Origin: Candidatus Bathyarchaeota archaeon
GTDB lineage: Archaea; Thermoproteota; Bathyarchaeia; Bathyarchaeales; Bathycorpusculaceae
Length of the DNA: 64,000 nucleotides
Reading direction: 5' to 3'
Assembly (NCBI GenBank): GCA_026014545.1
Contig: JAOZIH010000002.1
Coordinates: forward strand, 62,001-126,000
This document shows positions 34,593-41,916 of this stretch, piece after piece; positions within the stretch are counted from its first letter, which is position 1; the number at the start of each line of letters is the position of its first letter. The position numbers were made by a program, and so were the translations under genes. The notes under the pieces are model-generated. The model was not told where the DNA came from. It was given only the letters and a program-made list of their open reading frames with translations, and made no database searches.

Positions 34593-35137
34593 GCATCAGC
34601 CTCAGCAAGCTTACAGAGAAAAGTATCTGTGGGAGTTTATGAATGTTTTTAATTTTTGTCAGAAGATGCACTTATTCCATATGTTTAAAAATCTCCAAAA
34701 ATAATTAAACCGCTGGGAAAGGAGAACGTTGGAGGTAAGGCGCTGAGAGAGGGCTGAGAAGGCTCTGGGCGTAGTGGCAACAGCCTTTAATTTTAAATTG
34801 TTTTTTCTATTCTCCTTTAATCTCCCTATCCAGAGCCTCAGCAAACCCTTATGAAGGCTTTCTTGCAAATAACTCCCTTGTTTTTGCGCAAAATATGGGA
34901 TAAGCGCTTTCTTCCATTTTTAATCAGTATGCTTTATACTAATAGTCACAGTACTGGGTTTGCTTAATACTGATACCTAAAAAGAAGTAGATAATGTGAA
35001 GAACAGCCCTTTTTGTATAAATGCTATGCCCATGGTAATTTTCTCTATGCGGTAGACAACTGTAGCTTTAAGAAACGATAATTTTTGTTCCTTTTGATCT
35101 TATTCAAATTCTAAATGGAGATTAGCTTTAGTCGAGA
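34593..35137. other. 545-base intergenic region with a structured-RNA candidate
   Basis: No credible coding gene. The central GC-rich island at 34703-34792 has long-range pairing (described separately). The right half is AT-rich and holds several TATA-like blocks, but nothing else was recognised. Confidence 0.5.
34703..34792 (+). ncRNA. Candidate structured non-coding RNA
   Basis: AATTAAA (34703-34709) pairs with TTTAATT (34786-34792), and GCTG (34712-34715) with CAGC (34781-34784); alternatively CCGCT (34710-34714) pairs with AGTGG (34773-34777), leaving an ACA trinucleotide just 3' of the stem. The island is G-rich inside an AT-rich interval. Further complementarity extends downstream: AAAGGAGAA (34718-34726) with TTCTCCTTT (34810-34818), and GCTGAG-x2-GGCTCTGG (34753-34768) with CCAGAGCCTCAGC (34830-34842). 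The strand is not certain. It might be a guide RNA or a regulatory leader; no known family was matched. Confidence 0.35.
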
Positions 35138-35698
35138 TTAAACTATGTAGTTTCCTGCTTTTTCGAAGTCTTTAACTATTTGAATAACGCGTTTCGGAGC
35201 GTTGAGCGCTTGGACAGGAATATTTTGTAGAAGAACCCAGGGGGTTTTGAGGGCGATAATCGTTGCGATGTGTTTCTCGCCAAAGCATATGCGGGCAACA
35301 TTGACGACTTGGCGCCTTACCGCTGTTTCAGATAATTCGCCTAGAGCATGCAGGTACTCGTGAAGTAGAAGGTTGTAGGCTAAGGCGTTTACCACCTGCT
35401 TAGAACTCATTGAAGCCTCAACTATTTCGATTAATCTTCTGTTTAGGACAATGTTGTTTGTACCAATAGGATGATAAGCGCCTAGTTGCAGTGGTAAATC
35501 GTCTAGAAATAGCATCATGCTGCCTCCACGTTTGCCCAATGCGAATTCAACAGTGTCCTTGACGACTTGCCAAACTTCAGCGTAACTTTCAGCGGTGTCA
35601 AGTCTATTGCGAAACTTGTTTATGATTGATTCATCTATGCTCAAGCGTTTCACTTCACTACCAAAGTGATAATAATGCCAAAGCTCACCTTTAAACAC
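35138..35698 (-). CDS. Uncharacterised protein with zincin-like HEYLH motif
   Basis: A 186-residue protein. A helix carries LLLHEYLHALGELSE (H113, E114, H117, with a further Glu downstream), the zinc-binding pattern of gluzincin-like metallopeptidases. No signal peptide. No named family is recognised. It starts 26 bases downstream of pyrG on the same strand and may be cotranscribed. A protease role is suggested only by the motif. Confidence 0.6.
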   Translation of the reverse strand: MFKGELWHYYHFGSEVKRLSIDESIINKFRNRLDTAESYAEVWQVVKDTVEFALGKRGGSMMLFLDDLPLQLGAYHPIGTNNIVLNRRLIEIVEASMSSKQVVNALAYNLLLHEYLHALGELSETAVRRQVVNVARICFGEKHIATIIALKTPWVLLQNIPVQALNAPKRVIQIVKDFEKAGNYIV

Positions 35699-35723
35699 AT
35701 GCTGTGATTAAGCAGGTAAAAAC

Positions 35724-37352
35724 TTAGTCGAAAATAGGCTTTGGTTTTCCAAGCTTTCTGCTTAAGCATGCGCTGACAAAGCCGTAGTATTCTGGTGATG
35801 GTTTGCTCGGGCGACTTTTGAATTCGCCATGAAACTGCGAGGCAAAGAAGAAGTAGTTTTTAGGTAATTCCAGAGTTTCCATTCTTCTGCCATCGGCGCT
35901 TCTGCCGGAGAAACATAAGCCTTTTTCCTTCAGAATCTGCAAGTAGTCAAGGTTAACTTCATACCTATGCCGGTGCCTTTCATAAATTTCCCTGCACTTG
36001 TATAAGCTATATGCCATAGTACCTGGTTCCAGTATCACTTTATGAGCGCCTAATCGCATGGTGGCGCCTTTGTCCTTCACATCCCGTTGTTCAGGCATGA
36101 GAGCGATGACTGGATGTGGCGAGTCAGGATTAATTTCCATGCTGTTCGCATCTTTTAAGCCGCAGACGTTTCTGGCAAACTCGATGACTGCCAACTGGAA
36201 ACCGTAACAGATGCCGAGAAATGGGATGTCGTTTTCCCGCGCGAATTTTATGGCAGCCATTTTTCCTTCGGTGCCTCTTGGGCCGAAGCCATAGGGAACG
36301 AATATGCCGTCAAAGTTTGCCAAGTCTTTTATGCATTCTGGGTTTCGTTCAAGCTTTTCCGCCTCCAAATATGTGATGCATACGCGGGTTTTGCATGCGG
36401 CTCCGCTGTGGCGTAGTGCCTCGTTCATGCTCACGTAGCTATCTGTTAGGCCGGCATACTTGCCTATTAAAGCAATATTGACTTCGTGTTCAGGCTTTAG
36501 CAATGCGGTTAGAAATTGTTGCCACTCTTGGAAGTCCTGGACATTGCAGTTATAGCCGAACCTCTTGCAGATGAAGTCGCCCATGCCTTGCTTGTCAAGA
36601 ATAAGCGGCACTTGATAGACGGTTTCAACGTTGTATGAGCAGAAAACTGCGTTTTCAGGAATTGTTCCGAACAACGCTATCTTACGCAAGGTTTCGGAGT
36701 CAATCATTTTTGGGCTTCGCGCGACTATTATGTCTGGCTGGATACCGATGCGTCTTAGCTCGTTCACGCTGTGCTGCAGTGGCTTCGTCTTCATCTCGTT
36801 AGTAACATCCAAAATTGGAACCAAAGCAACATGAACATACAAGGTGTTCTCAAAACCCTCTTCTAAACGCATCTGACGTATCGCTTCTAGGAAAGGTAAG
36901 CCTTCTATGTCGCCTACTGTGCCGCCCACTTCGGTTAGGACAACATCAGCATTCGAGGTTTTCGCTACATTTCTTATGCGATGCTTAATTTCGTTCGTCA
37001 CATGCGGCACAATTTGGACACAACGCCCCAGAAAGTCTCCGCGGCGCTCCTTCTCAATTATCGTCTTGTACACAAGCCCTGTGGTTACATTGTTCTCTCG
37101 TGTTAGGCTTAAGTCCAGAAAGCGCTCGTACCAGCCTAAGTCTAGGTCGGTTTCGCCGCCGTCGTCTGTAACGTAGACTTCCCCGTGCATGTAAGGGTTC
37201 ATGGTTCCCGCGTCAACGTTCACGTAAGGGTCGATTTTTATGACTGTAGGCTTTAGCCCCCTCACTTGAAGCATCTTGCCTATAGAAGAGGTTAAAATGC
37301 CCTTACCAACAGAGCTTAACACTCCGCCTGTGACAAAAATGTACTTGACCAT
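35724..37352 (-). CDS. pyrG: CTP synthase
   Basis: A CTP synthase of about 542 residues. The synthetase domain starts KYIFVTGGVLSSVGKG (P-loop) with DPYVNVDAGTM, and the C-terminal class I glutaminase domain has the nucleophile Cys in GICYGFQLA and His/Glu in SQFHGEFKSRP. It makes CTP from UTP, glutamine and ATP. The GTG at 37391 is in frame, but the ATG at 37352 has GGGGGA upstream and gives the conserved N-terminus. It precedes the zincin-like gene. Confidence 0.96.
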   Translation of the reverse strand: MVKYIFVTGGVLSSVGKGILTSSIGKMLQVRGLKPTVIKIDPYVNVDAGTMNPYMHGEVYVTDDGGETDLDLGWYERFLDLSLTRENNVTTGLVYKTIIEKERRGDFLGRCVQIVPHVTNEIKHRIRNVAKTSNADVVLTEVGGTVGDIEGLPFLEAIRQMRLEEGFENTLYVHVALVPILDVTNEMKTKPLQHSVNELRRIGIQPDIIVARSPKMIDSETLRKIALFGTIPENAVFCSYNVETVYQVPLILDKQGMGDFICKRFGYNCNVQDFQEWQQFLTALLKPEHEVNIALIGKYAGLTDSYVSMNEALRHSGAACKTRVCITYLEAEKLERNPECIKDLANFDGIFVPYGFGPRGTEGKMAAIKFARENDIPFLGICYGFQLAVIEFARNVCGLKDANSMEINPDSPHPVIALMPEQRDVKDKGATMRLGAHKVILEPGTMAYSLYKCREIYERHRHRYEVNLDYLQILKEKGLCFSGRSADGRRMETLELPKNYFFFASQFHGEFKSRPSKPSPEYYGFVSACLSRKLGKPKPIFD

Positions 37353-37564
37353 GAGTTTCCCCCGTAATAACCTACCCTTTTTCAGCGGCACTTAATATAA
37401 CTTTTTTGTGCGCCAAAAAACAGTAAATATGAACGTAGGTGCTTAATTTTTAGGCTTGGCTGAATCCGTTGAAGGTTTGCTAAAGTCTATTTCCGCGCTG
37501 ACGTTGGTGAGTAAAAAACGTTTTCTCGGCTAATACTTGCAGAAACCTTAAAGAGCAAGTGCCC

Positions 37565-37577
37565 CATATATATAAAT
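37565..37577 (+). promoter_or_regulatory. TATA-like box for dnaG
   Basis: An uninterrupted AT run reading ATATATATAAATA. Transcription starting about 25 bases downstream, near 37600, would give a leader of about 80 bases before the proposed dnaG start at 37680. Confidence 0.45.
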
Positions 37578-37610
37578 ACACTATAGGATAATAGCGAGTA
37601 ATCTCATGTT

Positions 37611-37630
37611 ACGCGAATAGTAATTCGTGT
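37611..37630 (+). promoter_or_regulatory. Leader hairpin upstream of dnaG
   Basis: ACGCGAAT and ATTCGTGT form an 8-bp stem (one G-U pair) around a 4-base AGTA loop in the predicted dnaG leader. A four-codon open frame (ATG at 37606, stop TAG at 37618-37620) overlaps its left arm. It could affect translation of dnaG. Confidence 0.35.
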
Positions 37631-37679
37631 CATGTGATTAACCTTAACTAGATAACTTGCACATTGGAGGTGCACGCTT

Positions 37680-38822
37680 ACGGGATCATCACAAACATTT
37701 ACCATAAAGTATATCATACACGCCAAATTCGAGATAGAAGGCGTAGTGGAGAAACCTGATGTTATAGGCGCAGTTTTTGGTCAGACAGAGGGCCTTTTCG
37801 GGCCTGAACTTGACCTTAGAGAACTCCAGAAAACAGGGCGTATAGGCAGAATTGAAATTGATTTGCACTCAAAAAATGACCGCACTACGGGTACGATAAC
37901 TGTTCCAACCAGCTTAGACCGAGTTAGCACAGCGTTAATCGCCGCAAGCATAGAAAGCATAAACCGTGTTGGACCCTGCGCAGCAAAAGTGGTTTTGGAC
38001 CGAGTCGAAGACGTTCGGGAAGCAAGACGCAAAATAATCATCGACCGTGCGAAGGAGATTCTGCATAAGTGGAATATCGAGTCCATGCCCAGTGTGGACG
38101 AGGTCTATAAGCAGATTTCGGATACGATGAAAATTGGCAAGGTTGAAAAGTACGGGCCTGAGGAGCTTCCTGCTGGGCCTGAGCTAGAGAATGCAAAAGA
38201 AATTATTATTGTGGAAGGCCGCGCGGACGTAATAAACCTAATGCGTTGTGGAATTATGAACACCGTGGCGCTTGAGGGCGCGAAAGTTCCGGAGTCAATT
38301 AAGAAGCTTACGCGGGAGAAGGAGGCTACGGCACTTTTAGATGGTGACCGCGGCGGCGATCTAATTCTTAAGGAGCTTTTGCAGGTTACGAATATCCGCT
38401 ATGTTAGCCGCGCCCCGCGAGGTAAAGAAATTGAGGAATGCAACTGTAAAGAGATTTATGAAGCCTTAGCGGCTCGTGTTCCCGTATCTGAAATTTTGAA
38501 GCCAAAGAAAGAGCGCCCAAAAGCAGAGGTTTCTGATGAAATTGTTAAGGCGGCGAAGGAGTTGCAGGGCACGCTTGAGGCAGTTCTTCTGAACGAAAAG
38601 CTTGAGCCCATTGAGCGGTTGCCTGTTAGCCAGCTAGCCGAAAAACTGCAGCAAGTAGCTAACGTGGACACTGTGGTTTTCGATGGCATTATTACCCAGC
38701 GGATTGTAGATATGGCCAGTGAGAGAAACATTAAGCGCATAGTCGCTTCTCGCCTTTCGGAAGCTGTCAAACCCGCGTTAAACGTGGAACTCCTAACCTT
38801 CAAGGATATTCTTCCAAGTTAG
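37680..38822 (+). CDS. dnaG: Archaeal DnaG primase-like protein, apparent ACG start
   Basis: Archaeal DnaG with a TOPRIM domain (IIVEGRADVINLMRCG, EGAKVPE, LLDGDRGGD near residue 220) and the N-terminal helical part FGQTEGL. It is a component of the archaeal exosome and has primase activity in vitro. The first ATG/GTG/TTG in frame is GTG 37746, which would delete conserved N-terminal sequence (KYIIHAKFEIEGVVEK). That sequence is open back to a TAA at 37653. GGAGGTG at 37666-37672 is seven bases before an in-frame ACG at 37680, proposed here as start (380 residues). A base substitution from ATG is the other explanation. Confidence 0.88.
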   Translation, partial: TGSSQTFTIKYIIHAKFEIEGVVEKPDVIGAVFGQTEGLFGPELDLRELQKTGRIGRIEIDLHSKNDRTTGTITVPTSLDRVSTALIAASIESINRVGPCAAKVVLDRVEDVREARRKIIIDRAKEILHKWNIESMPSVDEVYKQISDTMKIGKVEKYGPEELPAGPELENAKEIIIVEGRADVINLMRCGIMNTVALEGAKVPESIKKLTREKEATALLDGDRGGDLILKELLQVTNIRYVSRAPRGKEIEECNCKEIYEALAARVPVSEILKPKKERPKAEVSDEIVKAAKELQGTLEAVLLNEKLEPIERLPVSQLAEKLQQVANVDTVVFDGIITQRIVDMASERNIKRIVASRLSEAVKPALNVELLTFKDILPS

Positions 38823-41203
38823 CCATGCATGAAGTCCATTAGGCTTCTTGCGCCGCTTTCTTTTTTCTGCGGCTTCAGCAACTCTTCTTCTGTTATGCCG
38901 AAGAACTCGAGCACGCGGGCTGCTGCGGGCACAACTTGCTTGGTCACGTAGTACTCGGCGTCTATTTCGTCATAAGTGGCGAAGACGTAGGGTTTCACTC
39001 TGTCATAAAGTCGTCCTTCGCCGGCTAAGATTACGTAGCCTACTTTGTCGCCCACAGTCATTTTCCAGCCTTTGCGGCTCAAGGCCTTTGCGGCTTCCAC
39101 ATGCGAAGCCTTTATTTTGTATTCTTCAACCGGCTTTGTGAGGGTTTTCCAGATGATGAGATCGCGAAACGGCACCTTCTTTTGTCTTAAATCCGCTATG
39201 ACACCACGTACATAGTCAGCTGCTTTGTTGGGCGCTTGCTCTTTCAGGATTATTTCTAAAACATGTTCTTGGACTTTCTTGGCAACTTCTGCCCAGTCAC
39301 CGCGAATAACCTCTAAGCCAACGATGTCTAGGCTGCCGTCTGGGAGGAGCCCTGCGTAGCGTTTTTTGGCTTCTGTAAAGAATATGCGCGTGTAAAGTTT
39401 GTCTCGTTCGATTTCTAAGCCTAATTCCTGCTTGATTTGTGTTTCCAGTTCCTGGGTTTTCTTTTCCTCGTAGGCTACGAATAAGCTGTCGGTGTCGCCG
39501 TAGATGACTCGTAAGCCCTTCTGCTCAGCCATTTTGATGGCGGAGAGGATTGTGTGTCTGCCCCATGCTGAGGCTGCTTCAGCTACTGGCTTGCGGTACC
39601 ATCTTGCCCCTGTCCAGCCAGCATAGCCATAAGCGGCGTTTGTGATTACTTTAACAGCCTTTTGCCTTGCATCCAAGATTCGATATTCGGTGCTTTTTGG
39701 GTCTGTCGTTTTCATCTTTGTGCGTATTTCATTTCGCGTGTTAATTAGGTAAGTTAAGACTTCCTTGTAGAAGCCTGCTGGTTGCTTTCGGAATCTGTGC
39801 TTGACTTCCGGCGCTTCGAATGTGCCCTCTGGCGGCTCCTGCTCTGTTGGCGGTACGTAAGTGTCTGGTGAAAGGTTATAGGTGATCATTATGTTGGGGT
39901 ACATGGATTTGAAGTCTAAGACTGCGACGTTCGCGTGAAGTCCTGCTTGTGGTTTGAGCACGATGCCGCCAGCGTATGGTCTGTAGGGTTGCTCCACGCG
40001 TTTTGGGGCGAGCTCGCCGATCTTCTGTGCGTGCTTTATGAGGAACCATTCTACGCGGAAGCCTACGGCTGCCGTCATGACGTGGTCTAGCGGTAAGCCC
40101 ACGAGGCTTGAGAGTTGAATGGCGAAATCTAACAGCGCCGCTGTTACGCCTTTTACTCTACGCGCGTTTTCGCTGGAGAAGGTTTTGAGTGTCTCGCGTT
40201 TCTGCTTGCTTTCCCAGTAGTCTGCGAAGTCCACGTCTTCTATTATTGGATGCTGCGTGGTTTTCATGATACCCAAGTAGTCTGCGAGGTTCGGGAGGGT
40301 TTTGACTTTTATGTCTGGGAATTCATCTGCGAAGTCTGCGAGATCCAAGTTAGCAATGCCGGTCAGCGACGTGTGGCCGTAGACGCTGGTGTGCGGCTCG
40401 GTGCAAGCGCGGTCAATGCATAGCCTCAGCCCAAGATTGCTGCTACGTTCCTTCAAGTATGGCCAATCTGTTGTGTTTGTGCCGTAGCCCGCGATGACGT
40501 CTGGGTCGAATTTCTTGACGTAGCCTATGAACTGCTCCAGCAGTGGCTTATCGTCTCTGTCTTCTCTTGCAAGGAACTGTTTCTCTTCGCCGTTGCTTGT
40601 TGCCGTGGAAATTATCACTATTGGGTTTCTGTCAGGTTTAGGTGAGCCTTCGCGGCTGTAGCAGGTCATCGCGAAGCTGAGGATGCGCAGTGCCGGTGTG
40701 TCATGTCTTTCCAGCAGTTTCGGCGTTGACTTTGCCAGGTAGATTTTGTCTGCGCGCACGCCGAGGGTGTTTTCTGCTTCGTCCGCGTCTATTTCGTGCC
40801 AGCTGCAGGGCACCACGTTGTTGCTGACGAGGTATTGCATGGTGAAGCGAACGTCATCTTCGAGGCACTCTTCTATGCCTTCGACTTCTCGAAGCGCTTT
40901 TGCAAGCCTTGCGATTTCATCGGGATTCTTGCAGTAAACTTTTAGGGTCTGCACGCTCTTCCCGAAGAGCTTGCGCTGTGCAATCTCAAGCTTCACTATT
41001 GACGCGTTATGTGCTTTCCGTATTTCATCTGCAACTTTCGCGGGATCAAAGCCTTCTGCAAGCACGGCGTAAAAATAGCCAACAAAATTCCTGTCGATAA
41101 TGAGCACTCGTTCGCCGTTTTCAGCGATTCCCCAGAGCCACAGTTCCGCTTTGCCATCTCGCGGCTCGGAGTTGATTTCTAGAAGCCAAAAAGTAACCTT
41201 CAC
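38819..41203 (-). CDS. polB: Family-B DNA polymerase with degraded exonuclease motifs
   Basis: A 794-residue archaeal family-B DNA polymerase. Polymerase motifs are complete: motif A LDFKSMYPNI (D430), motif B RQKAVKVITNAAYGYAG (about 513-529), motif C YGDTDS (D570, D572). The 3'-5' exonuclease motifs are not: the ExoI Asp-Ile-Glu is replaced by Ala178-Met179-Thr180, ExoII keeps an Asp (D246) in a changed context, and the ExoIII Tyr-x3-Asp is missing near residue 350. The enzyme is probably polymerase-active without proofreading. GTG start. It is convergent with dnaG, stops overlapping by 4 bases. Confidence 0.93.
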   Translation of the reverse strand: MKVTFWLLEINSEPRDGKAELWLWGIAENGERVLIIDRNFVGYFYAVLAEGFDPAKVADEIRKAHNASIVKLEIAQRKLFGKSVQTLKVYCKNPDEIARLAKALREVEGIEECLEDDVRFTMQYLVSNNVVPCSWHEIDADEAENTLGVRADKIYLAKSTPKLLERHDTPALRILSFAMTCYSREGSPKPDRNPIVIISTATSNGEEKQFLAREDRDDKPLLEQFIGYVKKFDPDVIAGYGTNTTDWPYLKERSSNLGLRLCIDRACTEPHTSVYGHTSLTGIANLDLADFADEFPDIKVKTLPNLADYLGIMKTTQHPIIEDVDFADYWESKQKRETLKTFSSENARRVKGVTAALLDFAIQLSSLVGLPLDHVMTAAVGFRVEWFLIKHAQKIGELAPKRVEQPYRPYAGGIVLKPQAGLHANVAVLDFKSMYPNIMITYNLSPDTYVPPTEQEPPEGTFEAPEVKHRFRKQPAGFYKEVLTYLINTRNEIRTKMKTTDPKSTEYRILDARQKAVKVITNAAYGYAGWTGARWYRKPVAEAASAWGRHTILSAIKMAEQKGLRVIYGDTDSLFVAYEEKKTQELETQIKQELGLEIERDKLYTRIFFTEAKKRYAGLLPDGSLDIVGLEVIRGDWAEVAKKVQEHVLEIILKEQAPNKAADYVRGVIADLRQKKVPFRDLIIWKTLTKPVEEYKIKASHVEAAKALSRKGWKMTVGDKVGYVILAGEGRLYDRVKPYVFATYDEIDAEYYVTKQVVPAAARVLEFFGITEEELLKPQKKESGARSLMDFMHG

Positions 41204-41327
41204 AAGCTATCGCCGATAGTAAAATAGGCGGCAAGCGCCTTTAAACCTTTAAGCACTCTTGTGTCAGGTGCAGTCTATAGTTTTCCTTATGTAAGGTAGA
41301 ACTTGCCGCCAAGATAAAGCGTGCTGC
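41204..41327. other. Upstream region of polB
   Basis: GGCGGCAAG (41227-41235) and CTTGCCGCC (41302-41310) are perfect inverted copies 66 bases apart. A promoter for polB on the minus strand is expected here, but no box stands out clearly. Confidence 0.3.
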
Positions 41328-41782
41328 TCAGTCAGTGATTTGGATTTTGCATTCGGCAATGCCATGTTCAAGTGAGACCTTGATTATGTAATTGCCTGCT
41401 TCCACCTCTGTGTAGTTTGAGTTTTTCTGATTCCAAACATGCGGGAAATAGGAATACTTGGAATGCGGCTGGTATGTAGGCAACGGGCTTGGGAAAGTAA
41501 TATCTATTCCACAGTTGTAAACTTCTCACCCTTCCGAGTCAAACACGACATAAAAAAGCGATGTCACGCAATTGACAGGTTCCTTTTGCCGTTAATCACG
41601 CAAGCCGTTATCTGCACATCTTCGCCTTTCCTATATACCGCTTTATCCGTCACAAGCTGAACCTTTAAGGCATCGTTATATAAAAGCGGGTCCTGAACGC
41701 TTGCGCTTTTAAACCTTAGGAAGGCTACCGCAAGCATAATAGCCAAGACAGCGACTAAGGCAAAACCATAATAGACTTTGCG
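41328..41782 (-). pseudogene. Degraded secreted-protein gene
   Basis: On the minus strand a membrane/signal segment (AIMLAVAFLRF) is followed by an Ig/BsuPI-like strand (KAVYRKGEDVQITACVINGK), after which the frame stops. The continuation is in another frame: SLFYVVFDSEG, an in-frame TGA, then a coherent segment ending YTEVEAGNYIIKVSLEHG and a stop at 41328. At least one frameshift and one nonsense codon therefore break what looks like a single small exported protein. No full-length reading frame remains. Confidence 0.6.
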
Positions 41783-41916
41783 ACTAGGCTAATATTGTTA
41801 TCAGCTACTAAATATCTGCTTTCCATTCAAGCTTAGGCGTATTCTTTGTATTAACAAGAGATTTAATTCGTGTAAACTACTGTGCTGCGTGCACGTGAAT
41901 TATGATGGAGCACTTT

